Assembly (NCBI RefSeq): GCF_002079055.1
Contig: NC_047500.1
Span: 124,001 to 188,000, forward strand
Origin: Saccharomyces paradoxus
Taxonomy: Eukaryota > Ascomycota > Saccharomycetes > Saccharomycetales > Saccharomycetaceae
Reading direction: 5' to 3'
Length of the DNA stretch: 64,000 bases
Shown here: one piece after another, positions 20,110 through 30,665 of the stretch
How positions within the stretch are numbered: position 1 is the first letter of the stretch
How the letters are laid out: each line of letters begins with the position of its first letter
The notes under the pieces: model-generated
What the model saw: the letters and a program-made list of their open reading frames with translations, nothing else
What the model was told of the DNA's origin: nothing
Database searches by the model: none
Position numbers and translations under genes: made by a program

Positions 20110-21060
20110 TTACCCCATTAGCCACATTAGAACGTTTTGCCAAATGAAGCCGTAGACGAATAGGAAGTAATTGCACTTCTTGACGGTTGATTTGCTGATG
20201 GAAACGTGTATATCATCGTCTTCAGCACCGGAGCGACTTAGCAAATTGAACTTGACGGATCTTAGTAGGAATACGCCAAAGGCAATAAACAAGTAAAACT
20301 TTATTAAAATAGTCATATTGAATGGCATCGTCACATTGGTCAAAAGCTGAGCGAGGATCAATGGTACGAATTTGTAACCGACATAACACAACAGTTCGAC
20401 CAAACTAAAGCTTGGAATCTTAGAATCGATCAATAGATACAAACCAAGCTTCAAGATGAATAGATCCAAGCAGACAAACGCTAGAGTAGAAGAAAGTTTG
20501 TAGTATAAGTCCTCGGGATTGAACGAACCCTTCAGACCTTGCTGTGTATTCCAGATGAGAATGTAGGTAACTAATCCCATGATAGGCATGTACATATCTG
20601 GGGAGTTCACGTCATCCCTTGGTGGCAAAAAGTTGCCAGAGTCCATAATCCGTTGCCAATTCTTGGTACCGTTAAGGAACGGAATTAGAATTAGTTTCAA
20701 TTTATTGATCACATAACGGGTGCTAACTTGAAAATACGTGGAAATTTGTTGAGAGCCGGCAGCGTTTGAAGTGGCTTTATTGACCGTTTCTTGGAACTGG
20801 TTGAAGTTGTCCTGGCCAATAAAATTAGAAAATGCACTCTGTCCTAGTTGAAACGCCATCGAACCACGAGGATCTTGGAATGGGAAACCGCCACCACCAC
20901 CATTTACGTTTGCATTTGCATTTGCATTCGCATTAACTTGGCCATTAACGGGCATGTTCCTCGGCATTTGCATTGGTTGTTGCTGTTGTGCAGTGTGGGC
21001 AAAGCGGTCATTAACGCCATTCTGCTCACTTGTTGCATACGCATACGGATTATAAGACAT
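20110..21060 (-). CDS. YIF1: Yif1, Golgi/ER-vesicle membrane protein of the Yip1 complex
   Basis: Yif1 partners with Yip1 and Yos1 and binds Ypt1-type Rab GTPases for ER-to-Golgi vesicle budding and fusion. The 316-residue protein has a cytosolic Asn/Gln/Gly-rich N-terminus with a NANANANANVN repeat near residues 42-52. The conserved FFQ-like segment (SAFSNFIGQDNFNQF) follows. Five hydrophobic segments occupy the C-terminal half (about 150-316), including the final WQNVLMWLMG. S. cerevisiae Yif1 is 314 as recalled; the difference probably lies in the NA repeat. It is divergent from POL2. Confidence 0.95.
   Translation of the reverse strand: MSYNPYAYATSEQNGVNDRFAHTAQQQQPMQMPRNMPVNGQVNANANANANVNGGGGGFPFQDPRGSMAFQLGQSAFSNFIGQDNFNQFQETVNKATSNAAGSQQISTYFQVSTRYVINKLKLILIPFLNGTKNWQRIMDSGNFLPPRDDVNSPDMYMPIMGLVTYILIWNTQQGLKGSFNPEDLYYKLSSTLAFVCLDLFILKLGLYLLIDSKIPSFSLVELLCYVGYKFVPLILAQLLTNVTMPFNMTILIKFYLFIAFGVFLLRSVKFNLLSRSGAEDDDIHVSISKSTVKKCNYFLFVYGFIWQNVLMWLMG
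20903..20936 (-). repeat. Hexanucleotide repeat (TTTGCA-type) in YIF1
   Basis: About five imperfect six-base units on the plus strand encode the alternating Asn-Ala run near the Yif1 N-terminus. This is a coding microsatellite. Confidence 0.8.
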
Positions 21061-21432
21061 CTTGGTATACCTTTCTTTTTCTTCTTTTGCTATGGATGCT
21101 CAGTAGCAAGGACCAACTATGGAGGAGTCAAAAAGGTAAATAGTAAGCAAAACAACTGCTCTGGTGCGTAATGTGGCTTTTGATACAGAGTCTCGGATAT
21201 ACTGTCCTAGTACTGAGGGAAAGGAACAGAAATGCTGCCTGTGTTGGTTAAAGGCCCAAGTTTATTGTCATTTGAATTGTCAGAATGGTTTATTTTCGGG
21301 CAGGGTAACAGAAACGCGTAAATTTCTTCTAACATCTACCATTTTAGCTAGGAAGAGGACCTATTAAAAAGATAAAATGCTGATGGAGGAGCACGTTTTA
21401 CTAAGATAATACCCTCAAGGAACAAGCATATA
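21061..21432. promoter_or_regulatory. Divergent YIF1-POL2 promoter region
   Basis: This gap of 372 bases separates divergent genes. The clearest element is the MCB box at 21314-21319. A 67-codon plus-strand frame (21164-21367) has no recognisable relatives and is not called. Confidence 0.5.
21314..21319. promoter_or_regulatory. MCB box (MBF site) upstream of POL2
   Basis: ACGCGT in the context AAACGCGTAAA lies 114 bases before the POL2 ATG. MBF drives late-G1 transcription of replication genes, POL2 among them, so position and target agree. Confidence 0.7.
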
Positions 21433-24400
21433 ATGTTTGGCAAGGGAAAGAACAAAGGAGGGTCCTCCACTGCAAGATATTCAACCAGCAACAAGTACAA
21501 CACACTCTCAAACAATTATGCGCTTAGCGCGCAACAGCTGTTAAAGGCCAGTAAGATCGATGACATCGATTCGATGATGGGGTTTGAAAGATACGTACCG
21601 CCGCAATACAACGGCAAGTTTGATACGAAGGATATAGATCAGATTCCAGGCCGTGTAGGGTGGCTGACGAACATGCATGCAACGCTGGTATCTCAGGAAA
21701 TCTTGTCCGGTGGCGGTAATAGCGGCGGCAATTCGAATGACGGAGAACGCGTAACGACTAATCAAGGTATTTCTGGAGTTGATTTCTACTTTTTAGATGA
21801 AGAAGGTGGAAGTTTTAAGTCGACGGTTGTGTATGACCCGTACTTCTTTATTGCGTGTAACGATGAATCAAGAGTCAATGATGTCGAAGAACTGGTGAAA
21901 AAATACTTAGAATCTTGTCTCAAAAGCTTACAGATCATCAGAAAGGAAGATCTTACCATGGATAACCATCTTTTAGGGTTGCAGAAGACGCTTATTAAGT
22001 TATCGTTTGTAAATTCAAATCAATTATTCGAAGCCAGGAAGCTATTGAGACCCATCTTACAGGATAATGCCAACAATAATGTGCAAAGAAATATATATAA
22101 TGCTGCTGCAAGTTGCACAGAAAAAGTTGACGCCCGGCACCTGATCGAAGATATTAGAGAATATGATGTGCCGTATCATGTCCGAGTATCTATAGACAAG
22201 GACATTAGAGTCGGTAAATGGTATAAAGTAACTCAACAGGGATTCATTGAAGATACAAGGAAAATTGCATTCGCCGACCCAGTGGTAATGGCATTTGATA
22301 TAGAAACCACGAAACCACCTTTAAAATTCCCGGATTCCGCGGTAGATCAAATAATGATGATTTCGTATATGATTGATGGGGAAGGTTTCTTAATAACAAA
22401 TAGAGAAATAATTTCTGAAGATATTGAAGACTTTGAGTATACGCCGAAACCGGAGTATCCTGGTTATTTCACTATATTTAACGAAAACGATGAAGTGGCT
22501 CTTTTACAAAGGTTTTTTGAACATATAAGAGACGTACGACCCACTGTTATATCCACCTTTAATGGTGACTTTTTCGATTGGCCTTTTATACACAACAGGA
22601 GTAAGATTCACGGCTTGGATATGTACGATGAAATCGGTTTTGCTCCAGATGCCGAGGGTGAGTACAAGTCCTCATACTGCTCTCATATGGATTGTTTCCG
22701 TTGGGTAAAGCGTGATTCTTATTTACCACAAGGTTCTCAGGGTTTAAAAGCGGTCACACAATCTAAGCTAGGTTATAATCCGATAGAATTGGATCCCGAA
22801 TTAATGACGCCATATGCGTTTGAAAAGCCACAGCACCTTTCTGAATATTCCGTTTCCGATGCAGTCGCTACGTATTACCTTTACATGAAATATGTTCATC
22901 CTTTTATCTTTTCTCTTTGTACTATTATTCCCTTGAATCCAGATGAAACATTGAGAAAGGGAACTGGAACTTTATGTGAAATGCTGCTAATGGTTCAAGC
23001 TTACCAACATAATATTCTCCTACCGAATAAGCATACAGATCCTATTGAAAGGTTTTATGATGGACATCTTTTAGAATCAGAGACTTATGTGGGTGGACAT
23101 GTGGAGTCATTAGAAGCTGGTGTCTTTAGGAGTGATTTGAAGAATGAATTCAAGATAGATCCTGCTGCCATTGATGAATTATTACAAGAATTACCACAGG
23201 CTTTGAAGTTTAGTGTGGAAGTTGAAAATAAGGCCAGTATGGATAAAGTAACGAATTTTGAGGAAATTAAAGACCAGATAACGCAGAAATTATTAGAGTT
23301 GAAGGAAAATAATATAAGGAACGAGCTACCTTTGATCTATCATGTAGATGTTGCCTCTATGTACCCAAATATCATGACTACTAATAGATTACAACCAGAT
23401 AGTATCAAAACAGAGCGTGATTGCGCTAGTTGTGACTTTAATAGACCAGGCAAATCCTGTGCAAGAAAGTTAAAATGGGCTTGGAGGGGCGAATTTTTTC
23501 CCGCTAAGATGGATGAGTATAATATGATCAAACGTGCTTTACAAAATGAAACCTTTCCCAACAAAAACAAGTTTTCTAAAAAGAAAGTTTTGACGTTTGA
23601 TGAATTAAGTTACGCAGACCAAGTTATTCACATAAAGAAACGTCTAACTGAATATTCAAGAAAAGTTTATCATAGGGTCAAAGTGTCAGAAATTGTCGAA
23701 AGAGAAGCTATTGTTTGCCAAAGGGAAAATCCGTTCTATGTCGATACTGTGAAATCTTTTCGTGATAGGCGTTATGAATTCAAAGGTTTAGCCAAGACCT
23801 GGAAGGGAAATTTATCCAAAATTGACCCATCTGATAAGCATGCCAGAGACGAAGCCAAAAAGATGATTGTTCTTTATGATTCGTTACAATTAGCTCATAA
23901 AGTTATTCTAAATTCGTTTTATGGGTACGTTATGAGAAAAGGCTCCCGTTGGTATTCTATGGAAATGGCGGGAATTACGTGTTTAACCGGTGCCACGATC
24001 ATTCAAATGGCTAGGGCCTTAGTAGAAAGGGTAGGAAGACCATTAGAACTGGATACAGATGGTATTTGGTGTATCTTACCAAAGTCTTTCCCAGAAACTT
24101 ACTTTTTTACGTTAGAAAATGGTAAAAAGCTTTACCTCTCATACCCATGTTCCATGCTAAATTACAGGGTCCACCAAAAGTTTACAAATCATCAATACCA
24201 AGAATTGAAAGACCCATTGAACTATATATATGAAACCCATAGTGAAAACACGATTTTTTTCGAAGTTGACGGACCATACAAAGCTATGATTTTGCCTAGT
24301 TCCAAGGAAGAAGGAAAAGGTATCAAGAAAAGATATGCTGTCTTCAATGAAGATGGCTCACTTGCTGAACTGAAAGGTTTTGAGTTGAAGAGGCGTGGTG

Positions 24401-27400
24401 AGTTACAACTTATAAAAAATTTTCAAAGTGATATTTTCAAAGTATTTTTGGAAGGCGATACATTAGAGGGATGCTACAATGCTGTGGCAAGTGTATGTAA
24501 TCGTTGGTTAGACGTTCTTGACTCGCATGGTCTTATGTTAGAAGATGAAGATTTGGTCAGTTTAATTTGTGAAAATAGAAGTATGTCAAAAACATTAAAG
24601 GAATATGAAGGGCAGAAGTCCACTTCTATTACAACAGCAAGGAGATTGGGAGATTTTTTGGGTGAGGATATGGTAAAGGATAAAGGTCTACAATGTAAAT
24701 ATATTATTAGTTCAAAACCTTTCAACGCCCCTGTTACCGAACGAGCCATTCCAGTCGCAATATTTTCGGCGGAGATTCCCATCAAGAGATCCTTTTTAAG
24801 GCGGTGGACATTAGATCCATCTCTGGAAGATCTGGATATCAGAACCATTATTGATTGGGGTTATTATAGAGAAAGACTTGGATCCGCCATACAAAAGATA
24901 ATTACTATTCCAGCAGCATTACAAGGGGTTTCTAATCCTGTTCCAAGAGTAGAACATCCAGATTGGCTAAAAAGAAAAATTGCTACAAAGGAGGATAAGT
25001 TCAAGCAGACATCACTGAACAAATTTTTTTCCAAGACAAAGAACGTACCAACAATGGGCAAAATAAAGGACATCGAGGATTTGTTTGAGCCAACTGCAGA
25101 AGAACAGAGCGCCAGAATCAAATTTGCGAGAACTACTAAAAAGAAAAGTGGATCCAAGAGAAAAAGAAATCAACTGATAAATGAAGAAGACCCACTGGTA
25201 TTGCCCTCAGTAATTCCTTCTATGGACGAGGACTACGTTGGGTGGCTAAATTACCAAAAAATTAAATGGAAGATTCAGGCGAGAGATAAAAAGCGTAGAG
25301 ATCAATTATTTGGTAATACAAACAGCTCCCGTGAAAGAAGTGCGCTTGGAAGCATGATTAGGAAGCAAGCTGAATCATATGCAAACTCCACTTGGGAGGT
25401 CCTGCAGTATAAGGAATCGGGAGAGCCAGGGGTTTTGGAAGTATTCGTAACAATTAATGGCAAAGTCCAGAACATCACCTTCCATATACCAAAAACTATT
25501 TATATGAAATTCAAAACTCGAGTGATGCCATTACAAAAGATTAAGAACTGCCTTATTGAAAAATCTTCTGCATCATTGCCAAATAATCCCAAAATGTCTA
25601 ATCCCACAATCGGTCAGCTATTCAAAATTATTCTACCAGAATCTGTCTTTCTGGAAGAGAAGGAAAATTGCACTAGTATCTTCAACGACGAAAACGTACT
25701 TGGTGTATTTGAGGGCACTGTCACGCCTCATCAAAGAGCAATCATGGATTTGGGTGCGTCAGTAACATTCCGTTCAAAAGCGATGGGTGCGTTAGGTAAG
25801 GGAATACAACAGGGTTTCGAAATGAAGGATCTTTCAATGGCAGAGAATGAAAGGTACCTGAGTGGATTTTCAATGGATGTTAGCTACCTACTACATTTCC
25901 CAACATCGATTGGATATGAATTTTTTTCATTATTCAAGTCATGGGGGGACACCGTTACTATATTAGTATTAAAACCATCCAATCAGGCCCAGGAAATAAG
26001 CGTTCTATCATTGGAACAAATCTACAAACAAATGTTTGAAAAAAAGAAGGGTAAAATAGACAAATTTTCTTACTTAGTTGATATCAAAGAGGATGTCAAT
26101 TTTGAGTTTGCATATTTTACGGATATCTCAAAATTGTACAGAAGGCTATCTCAGGAAACTACTAAATTAAAAGAAGAAAAGGGTCTACAGTTTCTACTTT
26201 TGCTACAATCACCGTTCATCACTAAGCTCTTAGGCACAATCCGCCTTTTAAATCAGATGCCCATTGTTAAGCTTTCATTAAATGAAATTTCTTTGCCTCA
26301 ATTAAACTGGCAACCAACATTATTAAAGAAACTAGTTAATCACGTTTTATCCAGTGGTTCCTGGATTTCTCACTTGATTAAATTATCCCAATATAGTAAC
26401 ATTCCAATCTGTAATTTAAAGCTGGATAGCATGGATTATGTTATTGATGTCCTCTATGCAAGAAAGCTAAAACGGGAGAACATAGTGCTTTGGTGGAATG
26501 AGAAATCCCCATTGCCAGATCACGGGGGCATTCAAAACGACTTTGATTTAAATACATCATGGATCATGAACGATTCGGAATTTCCTGAAATTAATAACTC
26601 AGGTGTATATGATAATGTCGTTCTCGATGTTGGTGTTGATAATTTGACAGTGAATACTATTTTGACATCAGCACTGATCAATGATGCCGAAGGTAGTGAT
26701 CTAGTTAACAATAATATGGGTATAGATGATAAAAATGCTAGTAGTAACTCGCCATCTGAGTTCGTGCAGGACGCCTTTTCTAATGATGCTTTGAATGTTT
26801 TGAGAGGCATCCTAAAGGAATGGTGGGATGAGGCCTTAAAGGGAAATGGAACTGCAGATTTGTTGGTCAATTCACTAGCAAGGTGGGTTCAAAACCCCAA
26901 TGCAAAACTATTTGACGGGTTACTAAGATATCACGTTCATAACTTAACGAAAAAAGCGTTACTTCAGTTAGTAAATGAATTTAGTGCGCTTGGCTCAACT
27001 ATTGTTTATGCAGACAGGAATCAAATCTTAGTCAAGACAAACAAGTACTCACCTGAAAACTGCTACGCCTACAGTCAATATATGATGAAGGCAGTTAGAA
27101 CAAATCCAATGTTTAGTTATTTGGATTTGAATATCAAACGTTATTGGGATTTGTTAATATGGATGGATAAGTTCAATTTCAGCGGGTTGGCATGCATTGA
27201 AATAGAGGAAAAAGAAAAGCAGGATTATACAGCTTTTTCACAATGGCAACTAAAGAAGTTTCTGTCGCCAATATATCAACCAGAGTTTGAGGATTGGATG
27301 ATGATCATCTTGGATAGTATGCTAAAGACGAAGCAGAACTATTTAAAATCGAATTCAGGAACGCAAAGACCTACTCAAATAGTTAACATCAAAAAGCAAG

Positions 27401-28098
27401 ATAAGGAAGATGATGTTGAAAACTCATTGAATGGGTTTTCACACCTTTTTTACAAACCATTAATGAAAAGAATTAAAAAGCTTTTCAGAAATCAGCAAGA
27501 ATTCATTTTAGATCCACAATATGAAGCAGACTATGTTATCCCTGTTCTTCCTGGTTCTCATTTGAATGTGAAAAATCCTCTTTTAGAACTTGTCAAATCA
27601 CTCTGCCATGTCATGTTACTTTCACAAAGTACAATTTTAGAAATAAGGACTTTGAGGAAAGAACTACTAAAAATATTTGAATTGCGTGAGTTCGCTAAAG
27701 TAGCCGAATTCAGAGATCCAAGTTTAAGTCTAGTGGTGCCGGATTTTCTATGTGAATACTGTTTTTTCCTTTCTGATATTGACTTTTGTAAGGCAGCCCC
27801 CGAATCTATTTTTTCATGTGTTAGATGCCATAAAGCCTTTAATCAAGTATTATTGCAAGAGCACTTGATTCAAAAACTACGTTCCGACATTGAATCTTAT
27901 TTGATTCAAGATTTGAGATGCTCCAGATGCCATAAAGTGAAACGTGACTACATGAGTGCACACTGCCCCTGTGCCGGCGCGTGGGAAGGAACTCTCCCCA
28001 GGGAAAGCATTGTTCAAAAGTTAAATGTGTTCAAACAAGTAGCCAAGTATTACGGTTTTGATATATTATTGAGTTCCATTGCTGATTTGAGCATCTGA
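21433..28098 (+). CDS. POL2: Pol2, catalytic subunit of DNA polymerase epsilon
   Basis: Pol2 is the leading-strand replicative polymerase. The 2221-residue protein (2222 recalled) has the active B-family half followed by the inactive, structurally essential C-terminal half. Exonuclease motif I FDIET puts D289 and E291 as catalytic acids, and NGDFFDWPF is Exo II. Polymerase motif A (DVASMYPNIM, D639) and motif C (DTD, D874 and D876) are intact. The Cys cluster CASCDFNRPGKSC (about 664) fits the iron-sulfur site of the P domain. A PIP box QTSLNKFF lies at 1192-1199. Two C-terminal Cys modules (CEYC..CVRCHK and CSRCHK..CPC) lie near 2105-2185. The start MFGKGKNKGG agrees with the recalled protein less one Met. 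An MCB box lies upstream. Confidence 0.98.
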   Translation: MFGKGKNKGGSSTARYSTSNKYNTLSNNYALSAQQLLKASKIDDIDSMMGFERYVPPQYNGKFDTKDIDQIPGRVGWLTNMHATLVSQEILSGGGNSGGNSNDGERVTTNQGISGVDFYFLDEEGGSFKSTVVYDPYFFIACNDESRVNDVEELVKKYLESCLKSLQIIRKEDLTMDNHLLGLQKTLIKLSFVNSNQLFEARKLLRPILQDNANNNVQRNIYNAAASCTEKVDARHLIEDIREYDVPYHVRVSIDKDIRVGKWYKVTQQGFIEDTRKIAFADPVVMAFDIETTKPPLKFPDSAVDQIMMISYMIDGEGFLITNREIISEDIEDFEYTPKPEYPGYFTIFNENDEVALLQRFFEHIRDVRPTVISTFNGDFFDWPFIHNRSKIHGLDMYDEIGFAPDAEGEYKSSYCSHMDCFRWVKRDSYLPQGSQGLKAVTQSKLGYNPIELDPELMTPYAFEKPQHLSEYSVSDAVATYYLYMKYVHPFIFSLCTIIPLNPDETLRKGTGTLCEMLLMVQAYQHNILLPNKHTDPIERFYDGHLLESETYVGGHVESLEAGVFRSDLKNEFKIDPAAIDELLQELPQALKFSVEVENKASMDKVTNFEEIKDQITQKLLELKENNIRNELPLIYHVDVASMYPNIMTTNRLQPDSIKTERDCASCDFNRPGKSCARKLKWAWRGEFFPAKMDEYNMIKRALQNETFPNKNKFSKKKVLTFDELSYADQVIHIKKRLTEYSRKVYHRVKVSEIVEREAIVCQRENPFYVDTVKSFRDRRYEFKGLAKTWKGNLSKIDPSDKHARDEAKKMIVLYDSLQLAHKVILNSFYGYVMRKGSRWYSMEMAGITCLTGATIIQMARALVERVGRPLELDTDGIWCILPKSFPETYFFTLENGKKLYLSYPCSMLNYRVHQKFTNHQYQELKDPLNYIYETHSENTIFFEVDGPYKAMILPSSKEEGKGIKKRYAVFNEDGSLAELKGFELKRRGELQLIKNFQSDIFKVFLEGDTLEGCYNAVASVCNRWLDVLDSHGLMLEDEDLVSLICENRSMSKTLKEYEGQKSTSITTARRLGDFLGEDMVKDKGLQCKYIISSKPFNAPVTERAIPVAIFSAEIPIKRSFLRRWTLDPSLEDLDIRTIIDWGYYRERLGSAIQKIITIPAALQGVSNPVPRVEHPDWLKRKIATKEDKFKQTSLNKFFSKTKNVPTMGKIKDIEDLFEPTAEEQSARIKFARTTKKKSGSKRKRNQLINEEDPLVLPSVIPSMDEDYVGWLNYQKIKWKIQARDKKRRDQLFGNTNSSRERSALGSMIRKQAESYANSTWEVLQYKESGEPGVLEVFVTINGKVQNITFHIPKTIYMKFKTRVMPLQKIKNCLIEKSSASLPNNPKMSNPTIGQLFKIILPESVFLEEKENCTSIFNDENVLGVFEGTVTPHQRAIMDLGASVTFRSKAMGALGKGIQQGFEMKDLSMAENERYLSGFSMDVSYLLHFPTSIGYEFFSLFKSWGDTVTILVLKPSNQAQEISVLSLEQIYKQMFEKKKGKIDKFSYLVDIKEDVNFEFAYFTDISKLYRRLSQETTKLKEEKGLQFLLLLQSPFITKLLGTIRLLNQMPIVKLSLNEISLPQLNWQPTLLKKLVNHVLSSGSWISHLIKLSQYSNIPICNLKLDSMDYVIDVLYARKLKRENIVLWWNEKSPLPDHGGIQNDFDLNTSWIMNDSEFPEINNSGVYDNVVLDVGVDNLTVNTILTSALINDAEGSDLVNNNMGIDDKNASSNSPSEFVQDAFSNDALNVLRGILKEWWDEALKGNGTADLLVNSLARWVQNPNAKLFDGLLRYHVHNLTKKALLQLVNEFSALGSTIVYADRNQILVKTNKYSPENCYAYSQYMMKAVRTNPMFSYLDLNIKRYWDLLIWMDKFNFSGLACIEIEEKEKQDYTAFSQWQLKKFLSPIYQPEFEDWMMIILDSMLKTKQNYLKSNSGTQRPTQIVNIKKQDKEDDVENSLNGFSHLFYKPLMKRIKKLFRNQQEFILDPQYEADYVIPVLPGSHLNVKNPLLELVKSLCHVMLLSQSTILEIRTLRKELLKIFELREFAKVAEFRDPSLSLVVPDFLCEYCFFLSDIDFCKAAPESIFSCVRCHKAFNQVLLQEHLIQKLRSDIESYLIQDLRCSRCHKVKRDYMSAHCPCAGAWEGTLPRESIVQKLNVFKQVAKYYGFDILLSSIADLSI

Positions 28099-28321
28099 AT
28101 GATCAATATAACGCGATACTCATAAACTTTTTTAACATGGAAAAAAAAAAAGAAAAAAAAAACAGAAAAGGCAAAAGAGCATTTTCAGTTTGTTCTGTAG
28201 TTATATACAGATATACATACCCGAAAAAGTAATTCTTGAAACATAATTAATACTCCTCTTTGGTGATTACAACTATAAGTACTTTTCTTTTGTTTTCGTC
28301 TTAGCATTTTTGGGAAATACA

Positions 28322-29761
28322 ATGAATGTGGCCACTCCGGAAATTGATTTTAGGGAATATCAAACCAGTTGTCTGGCATCGTATATTTCTGCTGATCCGG
28401 ATATTACTCCTTCAAATTTAATTTTGCAAGGTTATAGTGGAACAGGGAAAACGCACACTTTGAAGAAATATTTCAATGCTAATCCAAACTTGCATGCGGT
28501 ATGGCTGGAACCTGTTGAGTTGGTTTCATGGAAACCGTTATTGCAGGCGATAGCGCGTACTGTACAGTATAAATTGAAGAACCTATATCCAAACATTCCC
28601 ACGACAGACTACGATCCTTTACAAGTTGAAGAACCATTCCTTTTAGTAAAGACATTGCATAATATCTTTGCTCAATATGAGTCTCTGCAAGAAAAGTCTT
28701 GCTTATTCTTGATATTGGATGGCTTCGATAGTTTACAGGATTTAGACGCAGCATTGTTTAACAAATATATTAAACTGAATGAATTACTTCCAAGGGATTC
28801 TAAAATTAATCTAAAGTTCATTTACACGATGTTAGAGACATCTTTCTTGCAAAGATATTCTACACACTGCATTCCAACCATCATGTTTCCGAGATATAAC
28901 GTGGATGAAGTTTCTACTATATTAGTGATGTCTAGATGTGGCGAGCTAGTGGAGGATTCTTGCCTACGTAAGCGTATTATCGAAGAGCAGATAACTGATT
29001 GTACAGACGATGAATTTCAAAATGTGGCCGCAAACTTTATTCACTTAATTGTACAGGCTTTTCATTCTTATACCGGCAATGATATATTTGCATTGAATGA
29101 CTTGATTGACTTCAAATGGCCCAAATATGTGTCTCGCATTACTAAGGAAAATATATTTGAACCGCTGACTCTTTATAAAAGTGCCATCAAACTATTTTTA
29201 AGCACAGATGATGATTTAAATACAAATGGACAAGGTGAGAGTGCCATAACCATAAATCATGATGACCTTAAGGACAGTCAAACGTATGATTTATCAATAA
29301 TCTCCAAGTATCTACTTATAGCCTCATATATCTGTTCGTACCTGGAGCCTAGATACGATGCAAGTATCTTTTCAAGGAAAACACGTATCATACAAGGTAG
29401 GGCGGCTTATGGACGAAGAAAAAAGAAGGAAGTCAACCCAAGATATTTACAGCCTTCTTTGTTTGCTATTGAAAGACTTTTGGCAATTTTTCAAGCTATT
29501 TTCCCTATGCAAGGTAAGGCGGAGAGTGGTTCTCTATCTGCTCTTCGTGAGGAATCCTTAATGAAAGCAAATATCGAGGTCTTTCAAAATTTATCAGAAT
29601 TGCATACGTTAAAACTAATAGCTACAACTATGAACAAGAATATCGATTATTTGAGTCCTAAAGTTAGGTGGAAAGTAAACGTCCCTTGGGAAATTATCAA
29701 GGAAATATCAGAATCCGTTCAATTTGACATCGGCGATTACTTTAGTGATATTCATGAATGA
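28322..29761 (+). CDS. ORC5: Orc5, origin recognition complex subunit 5
   Basis: Orc5 is an AAA+ subunit of the six-part complex that marks replication origins and loads Mcm2-7. The 479-residue protein equals the S. cerevisiae length as recalled. Walker A is GYSGTGKT at 37-44; the Walker B-like LFLILDGFDSL lies near 130. The second half contains the basic winged-helix region (GRAAYGRRKKKEVNPRYLQ near 360). I chose the ATG at 28322 (MNVATPEIDF); the frame is open a further four codons upstream from a TTG. It follows POL2 on the same strand with a 223-base gap that includes long A-runs near 28140-28163. Confidence 0.97.
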   Translation: MNVATPEIDFREYQTSCLASYISADPDITPSNLILQGYSGTGKTHTLKKYFNANPNLHAVWLEPVELVSWKPLLQAIARTVQYKLKNLYPNIPTTDYDPLQVEEPFLLVKTLHNIFAQYESLQEKSCLFLILDGFDSLQDLDAALFNKYIKLNELLPRDSKINLKFIYTMLETSFLQRYSTHCIPTIMFPRYNVDEVSTILVMSRCGELVEDSCLRKRIIEEQITDCTDDEFQNVAANFIHLIVQAFHSYTGNDIFALNDLIDFKWPKYVSRITKENIFEPLTLYKSAIKLFLSTDDDLNTNGQGESAITINHDDLKDSQTYDLSIISKYLLIASYICSYLEPRYDASIFSRKTRIIQGRAAYGRRKKKEVNPRYLQPSLFAIERLLAIFQAIFPMQGKAESGSLSALREESLMKANIEVFQNLSELHTLKLIATTMNKNIDYLSPKVRWKVNVPWEIIKEISESVQFDIGDYFSDIHE

Positions 29762-30095
29762 TTATCTCTCTGTAATATATCTAGCGTTCAGGATACATTC
29801 GGGACATTAACTATATCACTGCCTTATATAAATATTTATATATCGTGAAATTGAATGCACTATTTACCAAGTAAACCTGTATATTTTCTGTCCGTACCAA
29901 AAACGTCCTTTCTCGGACATGGCAATCAAAGTTCAGAAAGTATAACCATTATTAACTCGATCCATTAAAAAACTATTAAAAGCACTGTACCGGATGGCCA
30001 AAACAACTAAAGGGGAAACCAAGCCGCAGAAAATTACTTATTCCATTGCTCTTTCTTGGCGGCCAGTCATCTCATAACTTTCTTCTCTTGATTTC
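29762..30095. terminator. ORC5-LTO1 convergent 3' region
   Basis: This AT-rich gap of 334 bases lies between convergent genes. TATATAAATATTTATATAT-type sequence at 29823-29842 can serve as an efficiency element for ORC5. The half near LTO1 shows no clear element. No gene is seen. Confidence 0.4.
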
Positions 30096-30665
30096 TTACC
30101 AGGATTGGGCCTGATCTTGCGCAACCTTATTCTTAGCGATGTCCTCGTTTTCTACAAAACCTCTAATTTCTCCAGAAATGGCCCTTGAAACGTCTTCAAA
30201 GATTTCAAACGTCACGGCGGATTTTTTTTCATCTTTAATTAATCGTTGAAGGGTTATCAAAATAGTTCTAAACTTATTCTTTAATTTTACCAGCAGCTTC
30301 TCGAACGCCATCACACTTTCATCATCATTATTCATTTTTAGACCTTTCATTAAAGTACGAATAGTATGTATATTCTTTTCGAGTATGGGACTATGCAGTT
30401 CATATGATTCTATGACATCACACAAACCTTGCATTTGTCCCAGCAATGTAAACCTTTGAAATCCTACTTGTAGGCCATACTGTTTGCCTTCCAGAAAGCT
30501 TTGCTTTATATTCTCATTTTGGCCCTCTTGAAAACCTTCTTGGTAATACTGTTCTTCCAGGTTCAATAGGTTATCAAAATCCATTTTCATTTGCTCAGTA
30601 GCGTGCACTTTTCGTCTATTCTTTGAACATGATAGCGATTTAAACAAATTTATTTTGATTTTCAT
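30096..30665 (-). CDS. LTO1: Lto1, adaptor for Fe-S cluster insertion into Rli1
   Basis: Lto1 pairs with Yae1 to bring the cytosolic Fe-S assembly machinery to the ABC protein Rli1/ABCE1, needed for ribosome biogenesis and recycling. The protein has the deca-GX3 Yae1/Lto1-type signature region YYQEGFQEGQ..SFLEGKQYGLQVGFQR and a C-terminal Trp (QSW) that in this family docks to the targeting complex. S. cerevisiae Lto1 starts MPRQYDLTKM as recalled. Here the matching first codon is TTG (30692) and a TAA lies in frame a few codons further upstream. The first in-frame ATG is therefore at 30665, giving about 189 residues. Use of the TTG is possible but unproven. Confidence 0.9.
   Translation of the reverse strand: MKIKINLFKSLSCSKNRRKVHATEQMKMDFDNLLNLEEQYYQEGFQEGQNENIKQSFLEGKQYGLQVGFQRFTLLGQMQGLCDVIESYELHSPILEKNIHTIRTLMKGLKMNNDDESVMAFEKLLVKLKNKFRTILITLQRLIKDEKKSAVTFEIFEDVSRAISGEIRGFVENEDIAKNKVAQDQAQSW

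Noticed and set aside
21164-21367. 67-codon frame in the YIF1-POL2 gap
   Set aside because: It has no recognisable family, overlaps the POL2 MCB promoter region and is of a length expected by chance.
29823-29842. Second ARS consensus in the ORC5-LTO1 gap
   Set aside because: The AT-rich run ATTTATATAT fails the last positions of the consensus and lies in a convergent 3' region where such runs serve polyadenylation.
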